Shown one piece after another: positions 16,231-25,739 of a DNA stretch of 64,000 bases. The notes under the pieces are model-generated. The model ran no database searches and was not told the DNA's origin. It saw only the letters and a program-made list of their open reading frames with translations. The DNA is from Microcaldota archaeon (GTDB lineage Archaea; Micrarchaeota; Micrarchaeia; Micrarchaeales; Micrarchaeaceae): contig JAKAWS010000001.1 in NCBI GenBank assembly GCA_021816885.1, positions 1 to 64,000 of the forward strand, given 5' to 3'. Positions within the stretch are counted from its first letter, which is position 1; the number at the start of each line of letters is the position of its first letter. Position numbers and translations under genes: made by a program.

Positions 16231-16650
16231 ATGGCCAAAAAAGAAAAGCAGGAAAGAGTGTTTGGTTATGAGCTATTGCTTGACTGCTATGAGTGCAAGC
16301 CAGAAGTATGCGGAGAACTCGACCACTGTTATAATTATCTTGACAAATTGGTGGACTTCATAGGAATGAAAAAGCAGTCTCCACCATCAATTTTCAGGAC
16401 AGACCGCAAATCTTTTCCCGACAAGGCAGGGCTTAGCGGCTGGGTGCCGCTTGCTGAATCGTCCATAGTGATACACACCCTCTCAAAAAAGAGTTTCATA
16501 AGTGTTGACGTATATAGCTGTAAGAAATTTAGCCCAGAAAAGGTTATCGAATTCACACAGCGGTACTTCGAGCCCAAAATGATAGGAAGGCAGTTCATAC
16601 GAAGAGGACAGCGTTATTTTGATGTTTATAAGAAAAAGGGGAAGAAATAG
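16231..16650 (+). CDS. speD: S-adenosylmethionine decarboxylase proenzyme (SpeD type)
   Basis: Supplies decarboxylated AdoMet for spermidine synthesis. 139 residues, close to the prokaryotic class 1B length. FGYELLLDCYEC opens the fold. LAESSIVIHT contains the self-cleavage Glu-Ser bond, with Ser77 the expected pyruvoyl precursor, and His82 follows. ISVDVYSCKKF supplies the catalytic Cys97. The usual Trp-Pro after His-Thr is replaced by Leu-Ser, a small departure. The gene stands alone with an A/T-rich promoter region, facing the 3' end of the 23S gene. Confidence 0.82.
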   Translation: MAKKEKQERVFGYELLLDCYECKPEVCGELDHCYNYLDKLVDFIGMKKQSPPSIFRTDRKSFPDKAGLSGWVPLAESSIVIHTLSKKSFISVDVYSCKKFSPEKVIEFTQRYFEPKMIGRQFIRRGQRYFDVYKKKGKK

Positions 16651-16705
16651 TTGTTTATAAAATCCTCGCTCACGCTAACCTTCCAACCGCACAAACACAA
16701 AAAGC

Positions 16706-16722
16706 GGGAAGATATTCTGTAC
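16706..16722 (-). other. 3' half of 23S rRNA processing stem
   Basis: The 17 bases GGGAAGATATTCTGTAC on the plus strand pair perfectly with 19560-19576, so the primary transcript can close a long stem at the base of 23S rRNA. Such stems carry the bulge-helix-bulge cut by the archaeal splicing endonuclease. Confidence 0.75.
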
Positions 16723-19559
16723 GAAAGGCTTTAGTAACGGAATGCTCGCAGATCGCAAAAGCTCTCTGTTTACACACCCGTCCTATCAAAGTCGTCTGTT
16801 ACGACCGCCCTGAGTGCCTCGTTTCGGGTATGGCTTCGTCCTTAGATGCTTTCAGGACTTATCCATCTGGCGCGTAGCTACCCGGCAATGCAAACACAAC
16901 CGGTACACCAGTGGCGCCGACCCCCCGTTCCTCTCGTATTAGAGGGATCTTATCCTCAAGCACTTGCACCCTCAATAGATTTTACCGTACTGTCTCGCGA
17001 CGTACTGAACGCAGCTCGCGTGGGTTTTTAATGAGAGAGCAGCTCAACCCTTGGTAGCTTGTACACCACCAGGATAACCCGAGCCCATATCGAAGTATCA
17101 AACCGCCAGGTCGATGTGGACTCTCGCCGGCGATTAATCCGTTACCTCCAGAGTAACTTGTCTGACAGCCTGAGGCCCCATTAACGGGCCATCAGGGTTC
17201 GCTAAGCCCCTGTTTCCAGTCTGCATACCACGCTTTTAAGTATACAGTCAGCCCTGCATTTGCCTTTATGCTTAACGGAGAGTTTCCAACTCACCTAAGC
17301 AGAGCGTTGATCACTTTCGTTTCTTTATCGAAAGCAACCGTCCAATCTAACTATCCACCTGCAGTTGTCCTTTTCACAAAGTTAGTCGTATGCCGAAATA
17401 TAAGTGGTGTTACATTATCGCTCCGCATGCGCCGCAACGCATGCATCGACGCTCCCACTTACGCTATGTATATAACGACAAGCAACAGCAACAGGCTATA
17501 GTCAAGCTTCATGGAGACTTCATCTCCCATTGAGGAATCGTGGCATACTCACCACGTAGTGAGTTCACCGGATCCCGGGTTGGGACAGTAGGACAATCGT
17601 TACGCCATTCATGCAAGTCATCTATTAAATGACAAGGTATTACGCTACCTTAAGAGAGTCAGAGTTACTCCCGCTCTTTACCAGCGCTTACTCCCATTGA
17701 ACTGGGTATTCACGTACTGGCAGTGAGCAGACGTCACCCACTGTACTTAGCCTTACGGCTTTGCGGTGAGCTGTGTTTTAGATAAACAGTCGTTGCCCCC
17801 TTGTAACTGAGATCTGCTTTTTCCAAAAGCAGACATGGCTTATCGAAAACTTACGCCACTATTTTGCCGAGTTCCCTAACCCGGGTTATTCCGTCACGCC
17901 TTGGCCTTTTAAGCCAGCAACACCTTTAGAAGTTCTAGGTACGGGCTGATATGATCGTTGTGGATCCCCTTTTCACGGGACCAGGAAATCAGTCCAACAG
18001 TTCATTTAGCTGCTTCTCCTCATAACGAGACTCCACAGCCCTTTGCACTTTCTTACGGACCTATCCCCAGCCGTCAGAGATCCACCTTATGTTGCCATTA
18101 TGCCTACACATCAGGTGCTGGAATGTTAACCAGCTTCCCTTTTGCCGCCGGGTGATTAGCCTGCGGCTTAGGACCGACTAAATCTCAGCTGACGAACGTT
18201 GCTAAGAAAACCGTGTGCTTTCGGCGTATGGGATTCTCACCCATATATGCTATTACTAACACCAGGATTTTCACTACAGCACGCTCCATGCTTGCTCTCG
18301 CAGGCACTTCGTGGCATGCTGTACGCCCTCTTACCAGTGCTTGCGCACTCCTGGGTCTCGGTACCTAGTTTAGCCCCGTATGTTTTCAGATAGAAGTGCC
18401 TCAACCGGTACGCTATTACGCGTTTTTTAAAGGATGGCTGCTAGTGGGCCTACCTCCCGGCTGTCTGTGACACTTCCTGCTTTATTTACACTTAACTAGG
18501 ATTTAGGGACCTTAACCCAGGTCTCTGTTCTTACAGTCTCGCAAGGTCGGCTTACCCGGCCTTCCCTGCTCTTGGGGTCTACGCAGCATATGCATTCGGA
18601 GTTTGACAAGTGAGCGAGGCATTGCTGCCCCGTACCCACTAATCGGTAGCTCTACCGCATATGCGAACTCGCCCAAAACTATCCTTAAGATATTTCAGAG
18701 GGGACTCGCTATTGCCGTGTTCGAATGGTATATCGCCGCTACACGCACCTCACCCAACAGGACATGCCATGACAGGTTGCGGACCTCCACTAGGCTTTGG
18801 CCTAGCTTCGTCCTGGACGCGCGTAGTTCACAACGGCTTCGAGTCGTAAGGATGTGACTAAGGCATTTTCATACCTTGTGCCTCCCATGGTGCGCACTCT
18901 CGCTTTCGCTCCGCCTTTCGGCTCGCCACACCCCTACAGTCCCTGGCTCTTGCTTCCAGAAGAAAGATAGGACACTGGTCCATGCGGTTCGCGCCTCCCT
19001 CTCGAGATTAGCTTAGCCGCACTTCGTCCCTTTCGTGCCCTACCTGCATTTGACCACCTAATTTCAGATCTTTTCAATCCCACACGTGTGGGTTCTTTTC
19101 AGCTTTCGCTCACGCTACTTGTTCGCTATCGGTCTGCAACCAATATTTAGGGTTGGAGGTTAATTCCCCCATATTCACTCCCGCTACTCGGAGGGAGCTA
19201 CTCTCTTGCAGCAAGTCCATCATGTTTAATCTACGAGGCTGTCACTCTCTTTGGCGGTTCTTTCCAGAACCTTCGACTCGCACTCTGGATCAACGCTGCC
19301 CACATCTCCACGTCTTTTGCAAGACAGGATTCAGTTCGCCCTGTGCGGCTTTCACTCGCATTACTTACCGCATCGCAATTGCTTTCTTTTCCTGCGGGTA
19401 CTAAGATCTTTCAGTTCCCCGCGTCAGCATACGCATTTCTGCGTACAATTCGGCAATCCCAGGTTCAGAGCCCGACTTGCGGCTACCCTGGGCTTATCGC
19501 AGCTTGCCACGGCCTTCATCGCTGTTGCAGCCAAGCCATCCACTAGGTGGTCTTAAGTT
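16723..19559 (-). rRNA. rrl: 23S ribosomal RNA
   Basis: About 2.84 kb on the minus strand, bounded by the perfect 17-bp processing stem. Highly conserved 23S blocks are recognisable in reverse complement, including the peptidyl-transferase and sarcin-ricin regions near the 3' end (about 16.8-17.3 kb) and the conserved 5' start of domain I near 19.5 kb. The length leaves no room for a large intron. Ends are inferred from the flanking stem, so they may be off by a few bases. No 16S or 5S gene adjoins it; its upstream neighbour is a divergent small protein gene. Apparent reading frames inside it are chance. Confidence 0.95.
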
Positions 19560-19576
19560 GTACAGAATATCTTCCC
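19560..19576 (-). other. 5' half of 23S rRNA processing stem
   Basis: GTACAGAATATCTTCCC on the plus strand, the exact complement of 16706-16722. The divergent promoter area for the rRNA and for the gene at 19785 lies between here and about 19750, including a TATATAC-type box near 19722. Confidence 0.75.
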
Positions 19577-19784
19577 CTCAAATCAATCTCAAAAACATGA
19601 GATATCACAGATGGCATTCTCTAAAATGGGTATTTTCACAAAGCTTTGGCTTTCAAATACGTGTGCCTGTAAAGATTAGCACGACATAGAGATACCGTGA
19701 TATTTATGCTCTGAAAGGTTTATATACGTTTCTCCAAATCAGACCCAATTTATGCTTTCACCAAGAAAGTTATACGGTGGTGAG

Positions 19785-19961
19785 ATGCCAAAAGAATTCA
19801 AATGCAAAGACCTGGGAATGCAGTGCAACTTCAGCGCGAGAGCTGAGTCGGAAGAGGAAGTGGTAAGGAAAGCAGTAGAGCACGCGCAGTCGGCCCACAA
19901 AATGCCGGCAAGTGAGGAGACAAAGAAAAAGATAAGGGCAGCGACAAAGACAAGCCGCTAA
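19785..19961 (+). CDS. DUF1059 family small protein
   Basis: 58 residues: a beta-hairpin with two cysteines (KCKDLGMQCNFSARAES), then a helix (EEEVVRKAVEHAQSAH) and a KKKIRAATK tail. This is the standard DUF1059 pattern, a widespread small family of unknown role. I start at the ATG 19785, preceded by GGTGGTGAG; the longer frame from 19752 adds residues the family lacks. Confidence 0.75.
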   Translation: MPKEFKCKDLGMQCNFSARAESEEEVVRKAVEHAQSAHKMPASEETKKKIRAATKTSR

Positions 19962-19999
19962 GGTGTTTGGGCAGGATAGGCCTGCCCATTTCTGTATAC

Positions 20000-20155
20000 G
20001 ACTATGTCCGATAAATAGGTCAAAATAGACCTCATTCTATAATCAGTTGTGTCCAAGAAAGGCACAGAGAAGGGTGTGCATCACAGTAAGTACGTGCATC
20101 GTGGGTTTTTATGGCCATGGCGTTTAGGAAAAAGAAGAAGTTATTGGACATAGTC
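20000..20155. mobile_element. 156-bp MITE related to the IS at the window start
   Basis: Inverted termini GACTATGTCCGATAA (20000-20014) and its near-perfect complement (20141-20155, one mismatch). The left 31 bases match the right end of the IS at 96-126 at 29 positions. It holds no plausible gene, so it must be mobilised in trans. No clear target duplication is visible. Confidence 0.65.
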
Positions 20156-20162
20156 CGGTATG

Positions 20163-20219
20163 CGAAAGTGCTATATATCTCGGATTGCACCCCGAAAGTG
20201 CTATATATCTCGGACTGCA
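20163..20219 (+). promoter_or_regulatory. Tandem 27-bp repeats with twin TATA boxes
   Basis: A 27-base unit at 20163-20189 is repeated at 20193-20219 with one mismatch and a 30-bp period. Each copy contains GCTATATATCTCGG, a good archaeal TATA box. The second copy is correctly placed to start a transcript a little before the Shine-Dalgarno sequence (AAGGAGGT, 20234-20241) of the next gene. Confidence 0.6.
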
Positions 20220-20247
20220 TATTCTTATTCTCTAAGGAGGTTATACT

Positions 20248-20745
20248 ATGATAGCTACAAAAGAAATGCAACGCAAAGAGGAGAAAGGGCTAGCAGCCGC
20301 GATACATGTGCTAAAAGAGTCAAAAGAATGGACCGAAACCACGATAACCGCAGCGCAGCAGGTTTTCGCTGTCTCAAATGGCGACAACACATCCGACTTG
20401 GTAAGGATCGGTCATCTTAAGGAGCAGGACTTCCCGGTGCAGCATAGCGAGTCAATAACCGTAGCGAAGCTTAATGTTGCAAAGAACGAGAAGACGCATC
20501 CGGACACGTTAGACTATATGGCAAGGCAGATATTATTCCAAAACGAGTACCCACGTGACAGCCAACTCAGGATATTGATGTTGTCAGATATAATTGAGAA
20601 CAAAAACGTCCATTCGGTTACCTTGAAGATAATAGCCGCGAAGGACGCAGGAATAGCAGGAGAGCTGTCAAAGAATAAGATTAAGGAAAGAAACAAAGCC
20701 GATGCATTCCTGACAAATTCCGTGCAGAGCCTCATGCGCAGTTAG
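20248..20745 (+). CDS. Hypothetical helical-repeat protein
   Basis: 165 residues, helical throughout. EKTHPDTLDYMARQ and the NKNVHSVTLKIIAAKDAG segment recall leucine-rich-variant or HEAT-like repeats, in which each short helix pair stacks on the next. It has a strong ribosome-binding site and a duplicated promoter, so it is probably well expressed. No enzymatic motif is visible. Confidence 0.6.
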   Translation: MIATKEMQRKEEKGLAAAIHVLKESKEWTETTITAAQQVFAVSNGDNTSDLVRIGHLKEQDFPVQHSESITVAKLNVAKNEKTHPDTLDYMARQILFQNEYPRDSQLRILMLSDIIENKNVHSVTLKIIAAKDAGIAGELSKNKIKERNKADAFLTNSVQSLMRS

Positions 20746-20760
20746 TGCCTGCTCTACCTT

Positions 20761-20949
20761 AAGCCGACCAAAAATAACAGAGAACAGTCCACAGCGATAA
20801 AGGCAGTAAAAAAAGAAAAAAGGTAGACCGACAGCGCCGCAGCAACCAAATCAAACGCAAAGAAAGCTGACTTAGAAAACATACAGGGCCGCGACGAAAG
20901 ATTCGCGCGCCACTGGCTTGCAAGCGAGGATGCGTGGGCGCAGACCTAA
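20761..20949 (+). pseudogene. Possible decayed reading frame
   Basis: One frame reads protein-like text with a single internal TAG, ending in ENIQGRDERFARHWLASED and a TAA at 20947-20949. There is no start codon with a ribosome site. The remainder of the 345-bp gap (20746-21089) holds the TATA-like box TTAAATATTT near 21034 for the next gene. The decayed gene is uncertain. Confidence 0.25.
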
Positions 20950-21089
20950 CTTTCAAAAAGCAGTAATTAAAGGCGGCCGCCGTCAGCAAGGCGCGTTTCT
21001 GGCAGATTCGACCATGGCCAACCTTGCATAATGGTTAAATATTTTTGGTTTAGTCATATTGCTGAATATCTAAGTCTATTCGTGTTTCT

Positions 21090-22532
21090 ATGAAGAATGA
21101 ATATGATATAATAGTTGCAGGCGCAGGACTCGCCGGCTGTACTGCTGCGGCAGTCGCAGCAAAGAAAGGTGCAAGCGTACTGCTCCTTGATAGGAATGTG
21201 GAGTCTGAAGTAGGAAAAAAGACGAATTGGGGTTGGACATGCGGAGACGCAGTGGCAGCATCCCATCTAGATTTTGTGGAAAAGAACACAGGCATAAAGT
21301 TCTCCAGCCCAGAACTCGACAAGAAGGTTAACGGTGTATATGCGTTATCGCCAGACCTCGAAGCAAAGTACATGTTTGATGGGCTGGGATACGTTCTAGA
21401 TAGGCCAGAGTTCGAGGCGAAACTGCTTAATATTGCGATAAAGAGCGGCGCGGAGTACGTGCCGCAGTTTGAGGTGGAAGGGCCTCTGCTGGACGGAAAC
21501 AGGATAACAGGTATATTTGGAAGGGATAAGGAGAAAAACAGGAAGGAATACAAAGCCAGGCTTGTGATAGATTCTCTCGGTATAGCGACAGTGCTGAGGA
21601 GAAGGCTGCCAAACAACGAGTATGTGCAGAAAGAGGTAGACATAGACGATGTGGAGTCGACAGGCAGATACATAATGGAGTTTGATGCTCCGGAAGATTA
21701 CGACCTTAAGTATTATGATCCGGACAACGCGCTGATACATTTGAACCAGTACATGTCCCCTGGAGGGTATTGCTGGGTATTTCCAAAGAGCGGAAATAAG
21801 GTAAATGTAGGGCTCGGGGTGCAGAGAAGAAGCCTTCAGATAAGGAACGAGAAGCTCAAGAAGAACGACTCCCTGCAGAAGCTCATAGACGAATACATAA
21901 AATGGAACCCTGTCTTAAAAAACGTAAGGGTGTACAACAAGAACAACAACGGAAAGGGGATATGGTCCGTCGCCGTAAGGAGGCAGTTGGAATGTCTTGT
22001 GTACAATGGCTACATAGGAGCGGGAGACAGCATGGTCATGCCGAATCCGCTCAGCGCGGGAGGGATAGGGCCGGCACTCATATCTGGCATACTCGCAGGA
22101 CAGAACGCCGCAGAAGCGGCCGAGGCAAATGACGTATCTGTAGAGAGGCTATGGAAATACAACATAGAGTTTAATCAGGAATACGGAAAGAAGACGGCAG
22201 GCCTGGAGGTGCTTAGGATATACCTGCAGTCGCTCAACAACGATGTGATAAACTATGGGATAAGGACATTCCTGACTGTTGACGAGGCGAATGAATTGAC
22301 CCTCGGAAAGATTCCAGAGTTAAGTCTGTCGACAAAGTTCAAGCTTGTGCTGAAAGGAGCGACAAACATAAACGCGTTCAGGAACCTGGTTTACTCAGTC
22401 AATAAGATGAAGGAGATGAATGAGATATACGCTAACTATCCAAAGAGCCCTGCAGAGTACCATAAATGGGTGCAAGGAGTAAGAAAGGAGATGGATGTAG
22501 TGAAGGAGAGGTTCAAGCCAAATCCGATATAA
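21090..22532 (+). CDS. Geranylgeranyl reductase family flavoprotein
   Basis: Saturates the geranylgeranyl chains of archaeal membrane lipids using FAD. 480 residues, slightly longer than the typical 390-450. The N-terminal dinucleotide fold is DIIVAGAGLAGCTAA with LLLDRN after it. The family's second FAD signature, GAGDSMVMPNPLSAGGIGPALISG, is near residues 310-333. A substrate-binding and C-terminal helical region follows. The promoter TATA is about 55 bp upstream. rpoK follows 8 bp downstream and may be cotranscribed. Confidence 0.85.
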   Translation: MKNEYDIIVAGAGLAGCTAAAVAAKKGASVLLLDRNVESEVGKKTNWGWTCGDAVAASHLDFVEKNTGIKFSSPELDKKVNGVYALSPDLEAKYMFDGLGYVLDRPEFEAKLLNIAIKSGAEYVPQFEVEGPLLDGNRITGIFGRDKEKNRKEYKARLVIDSLGIATVLRRRLPNNEYVQKEVDIDDVESTGRYIMEFDAPEDYDLKYYDPDNALIHLNQYMSPGGYCWVFPKSGNKVNVGLGVQRRSLQIRNEKLKKNDSLQKLIDEYIKWNPVLKNVRVYNKNNNGKGIWSVAVRRQLECLVYNGYIGAGDSMVMPNPLSAGGIGPALISGILAGQNAAEAAEANDVSVERLWKYNIEFNQEYGKKTAGLEVLRIYLQSLNNDVINYGIRTFLTVDEANELTLGKIPELSLSTKFKLVLKGATNINAFRNLVYSVNKMKEMNEIYANYPKSPAEYHKWVQGVRKEMDVVKERFKPNPI

Positions 22533-22540
22533 GTGATTGA

Positions 22541-22720
22541 GTGGAGTATACAAAATTCGAGAAGGCAAGGATAATAGGGGCAAGGGCCCTGCAGCTGGCA
22601 TACGGTGCGCCGCCGATAATAAAGGTGCCAAAGGGGATGACAGACCCGATAGACCTGGCGGAGCTGGAGTACGAGAAAGGGGTAATCCCTATAACAGTGA
22701 TAAGGGATATCCAAGTATGA
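22541..22720 (+). CDS. rpoK: DNA-directed RNA polymerase subunit K (RpoK/Rpb6)
   Basis: A 59-residue protein from a GTG start. It carries the Rpb6/omega core: TKFEKARIIGARALQLA, then GAPP, then DPIDLAELEYEKGVIPITV. This is the diagnostic archaeal RpoK sequence, which clamps the largest polymerase subunits during assembly. The length matches archaeal RpoK (about 55-60). It starts 8 bp after the geranylgeranyl reductase stop. It is easily missed because of the GTG start and small size. Confidence 0.92.
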   Translation: MEYTKFEKARIIGARALQLAYGAPPIIKVPKGMTDPIDLAELEYEKGVIPITVIRDIQV

Positions 22721-22749
22721 CAGAGAATGCCTAAATACATTCTAAAAAG

Positions 22750-23118
22750 TCAGGCAAGGTCGCGTTCACTGAACTTGCAGTCCCTGTAAGTTATCAGTGT
22801 GCCGTAACGCCTGTCAATCTTCTTTAGGCCGGAGTCAAACCTTTTGGGCTTGGGACCGAAGAAGCTCACTCTTACGCGTATACCATTCCTTGATTTCTCG
22901 GTATAAACGTTTTCGACAGACTCACCATTAAGGTAGACTAGATTGGCAAGACGCGGAGGATCCGCATCCTGAGGATCTAGGAAGAAATACTGATGGTAAC
23001 ACTTACCATCCATAGTGACAGTCCCGTCCTCCAAAAAACTGCGGGCGTTCGGGTCTGTCCTTATTTTCATCCTGACATACGCTTTCAGGAAAGATATTTT
23101 TTTCTCATCCATTTTCAT
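22750..23118 (-). CDS. Hypothetical protein
   Basis: 122 residues, mixed alpha/beta, basic, with features such as DGKCYHQYFFLDP and VRVSFFGPKPKRF. It starts at ATG 23118 or 23112. Its leader is long (a TATA-like sequence lies near 23300 on this strand) and contains the nested stem at 23148-23209. No known domain. Confidence 0.55.
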   Translation of the reverse strand: MKMDEKKISFLKAYVRMKIRTDPNARSFLEDGTVTMDGKCYHQYFFLDPQDADPPRLANLVYLNGESVENVYTEKSRNGIRVRVSFFGPKPKRFDSGLKKIDRRYGTLITYRDCKFSERDLA

Positions 23119-23147
23119 CCCAAAGTTAGTTAACGTAAGAGAAAGAG

Positions 23148-23209
23148 GAGAGAGGAGGAGACAGGCAGCAAGGCTGCCTGTGTGGGTGTAGGACTATGGA
23201 TCCTCTCTC
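23148..23209 (-). other. Nested stem-loop in the leader of 22750-23118
   Basis: An outer 9-bp perfect stem (23148-23156 with 23201-23209) encloses an inner 9-bp perfect stem with a 3-base loop (23161-23169 with 23173-23181). One side between the stems is 4 bases, the other 19, giving a large asymmetric internal loop. The remaining gap to 23499 is A/T-rich promoter DNA for the divergent Lrp-type gene, with a TTTTTATATGC-type box near 23470. The element could be a leader structure or a small RNA. I match it to no known RNA family. Confidence 0.4.
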
Positions 23210-23499
23210 TGGTAATGTAGTGGGTAAGAAAAGAAAGGTACGGCCAGTACAATGTAGAAGCCTCCCAATCAGACATACTTAACCCCATCCCAATACCAAT
23301 ATAATATATGGACAAACTCGTATATACGGGTGCTCTTTAAAAAATCAATCCAAAAACGTAAAATAAATAAGGAAAAACAGTAAATCTATATTTTTTTAGA
23401 AAAATTTGCTAATTTAACAGGGGTATACTCTTTATATCTGAAATTTTGCCAATAAAATAATAAGAAACGTTTTTATATGCTTCCATTCAACTTACTACT

Positions 23500-24825
23500 A
23501 TGCCGAGCATTCCAGAAGGTGTAAAGAGGGTCGTAGAGAGGTTAAAGACAGAGTATAGCCCTTACTTAAAGATAGAGAGGTCGAAAGCGGGGAAATACCT
23601 CCTTTATGAGTATAAGAGAGATAAAGAGAGCGGAAAAGCGGACAGAAGCAGGGTGGTATATTTAGGTATAATAACAGAGGATGGGATACTCGTGCCGGCA
23701 AGGCACAGAGAAAAAGAGAAAAAAGAAGAAAAAATAAATACGGATAAGAATGCAGACTCAAAACCATCCGAGTACGATTTAAAGATATTAAGATATTTGA
23801 GCATGAATGGCAGAGCGCCAGTACAGAAGATAGCAAAATTTGCAGGACTCAAGAACAGTGTGACAGAATACGCAATAAAGAAACTAGAGAAAAGATACGA
23901 TATAAAGTATCTTCCAGAAATAGATATGACAAAGATAAGATTTACCGGCTTCATATCATTTGTAAGATTTAAGGGAAAAGCACCTTCAATAAGCGAGATA
24001 AAAATGGCATTGGAGGGTATACCGGAGGTGCAGCAAGTTCTTGCAACTACAGGAGATTACCATCTGGCAATATACCTGTTCTCTATGAACAACAATCTAC
24101 TAGACCGTCTTATATATTTTATCATGTCTGCAACCGATATGAAAAAGTACGATACAGAGTGGTACACAACCCCAAGCTCAATTACATACGGCTTCATCCC
24201 GCTGAGAGACAAGTTCTTTGATCTGCTTGGCCAGATAACATGGAAAAAGACAAAAGAGTCAACCAAACCTGCTCCTGGGGAGCTTACAGATAAAGAGGTC
24301 GCACTAATGAGGGATATGAATAAAAATGGCACAACTACATTTGCGGAGGTTGACCAAAATAATAGATTGAACATTGGAACATCTAGATTCATCTATCAGA
24401 GGCTGGTAGATAAAGGCATAATAAAAAGAATAACGATAAACATTACAAGACATGAAAAATATAACGTTATACTAATTGTAAAAATAACAAATGGGGAGAT
24501 GTATGATAATTCTCGCATAAATTTTTTCTCAGAAATAATAAATGCCACTCACGGCGTAACAAATAGGTACTCAATATCTACTGTTACATTTTATCCAACC
24601 AGTATTTTGCTCTTTACACAGATATCGGAAGAATCAGAATTAGAAGAGATAAAAAGAGAGATAATATCAAAGACGAAAGGTATCGAAATAAGCGAGCTGA
24701 GAATATCAAACATCATACTGGGTTCAATATGCTATAGAAACTTCGACAGTATGTACACTCTACAATACCAAATAACTCAAACAGGAAAAAATCTACCCCC
24801 GGTCAATAAAGAGGGGTACACTTAA
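23500..24825 (+). CDS. Tandem Lrp/AsnC-type transcription regulator
   Basis: 441 residues. After an N-terminal region with a basic stretch, an Lrp-type helix-turn-helix (YDLKILRYLSMNGRAPVQKIA, from about residue 88) and a RAM-like domain (VQQVLATTGDYHLAIYLF) are followed by a second helix-turn-helix (LTDKEVALMRDMNKNGTTTFAEV, about 263) and a second RAM-like domain. One chain thus mimics the usual dimer. It lacks an obvious target operon; the A/T-rich region upstream may hold its own sites. Confidence 0.7.
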   Translation: MPSIPEGVKRVVERLKTEYSPYLKIERSKAGKYLLYEYKRDKESGKADRSRVVYLGIITEDGILVPARHREKEKKEEKINTDKNADSKPSEYDLKILRYLSMNGRAPVQKIAKFAGLKNSVTEYAIKKLEKRYDIKYLPEIDMTKIRFTGFISFVRFKGKAPSISEIKMALEGIPEVQQVLATTGDYHLAIYLFSMNNNLLDRLIYFIMSATDMKKYDTEWYTTPSSITYGFIPLRDKFFDLLGQITWKKTKESTKPAPGELTDKEVALMRDMNKNGTTTFAEVDQNNRLNIGTSRFIYQRLVDKGIIKRITINITRHEKYNVILIVKITNGEMYDNSRINFFSEIINATHGVTNRYSISTVTFYPTSILLFTQISEESELEEIKREIISKTKGIEISELRISNIILGSICYRNFDSMYTLQYQITQTGKNLPPVNKEGYT

Positions 24826-24919
24826 TCTTATTAGTGGGTAAACCCGTGCTCGCCAGTTCCTCCAATTGTATCCATATCCTTACACCGTCTACCTATGTCT
24901 GAAAAGGTTTTTAAACCCA

Positions 24920-25690
24920 TCATTCCTTACTTTTTACCTTTCCGTAGTAGCTACCGCTTATGCCGAATATGTCTGCATTCCTGTAAGAGAATATCCCGCT
25001 TCCAAGGAGCGGATTCATCCCCTCTTTTCTTCCGTTCTCTTTCTTTCCTACTGGATACCCAGTTATCAGCTCATTGAACGCCGGCATGACTATCAACTCC
25101 CTTGCCTCTATCTTTTTGTAGCCGCCCTTCTCCCTGCCCCTTCCAGCTATCAGCCATGCCTTCTCTATGTATCTTGCTCCGTTCCTGTCCACCGTTTCCA
25201 CCGCGACATGGCTGTGGCCCGATATTATCGTTCTTCTCATCATCGCCTCTTCTGTCGGCCACTTATTCCCGTGAAGGAACGCAAAGTTTTTCGTCATGAA
25301 CTCATCTGACACCTTTCTACCTGTTATCTCATCCAGATGTGCATCGTGGTTGCCCCTCAATACCTCCATTTCCATCCCTTCCAATCTATAAAAGAAATCC
25401 TTTATGCTTTTTCTCTCCTGCACGTCCGGATAAAGTATGCTCTCCTTTATGTCTCCCAACAACACTATCCTTTCCGCTTTGAACTCCTTCGCTATTTTCT
25501 TTATCTTATCGGCCATCCTTTCCTCGTTCTTGTATATGTTTATCCCTCTCTGCCTGAACCTCCTCTCTGCTCCTATGTGCAAGTCCCCTACTACCAGATA
25601 TCTTTTCCCATCATCTTCGACTACCACTGCCGGCTCCTCATAGACAAATCGTATTTGTCCGCCCACCCTTCTGTCTCCTTTCCGTTCCAT
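24920..25690 (-). CDS. Metallophosphoesterase (MJ0037-like)
   Basis: 256 residues with the calcineurin-type metal site in order: VGDLHIG near residue 31, LLGDIKES near 80, RGNHDAH near 114, and SGHSHVAVE near 160. Two metal ions would catalyse phosphoester cleavage. In archaea this family often accompanies Lhr-type helicases, but none is nearby. It faces away from the site-2 protease gene with a 50-bp divergent promoter. Confidence 0.82.
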   Translation of the reverse strand: MERKGDRRVGGQIRFVYEEPAVVVEDDGKRYLVVGDLHIGAERRFRQRGINIYKNEERMADKIKKIAKEFKAERIVLLGDIKESILYPDVQERKSIKDFFYRLEGMEMEVLRGNHDAHLDEITGRKVSDEFMTKNFAFLHGNKWPTEEAMMRRTIISGHSHVAVETVDRNGARYIEKAWLIAGRGREKGGYKKIEARELIVMPAFNELITGYPVGKKENGRKEGMNPLLGSGIFSYRNADIFGISGSYYGKVKSKE

Positions 25691-25739
25691 GCGTCTATTT
25701 GTGCGTTAAGTTTATTATTCGGTGCTTGCATAAGATATT

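Noticed and set aside
16846-19689. About ten plus-strand open frames of 60-100 codons
   Set aside because: They are antisense to the 23S rRNA gene; the conserved rRNA sequence explains the DNA.
23161-23181. Hairpin as a terminator
   Set aside because: It is not followed by a T run and lies upstream of the adjacent gene, in its leader rather than after it.
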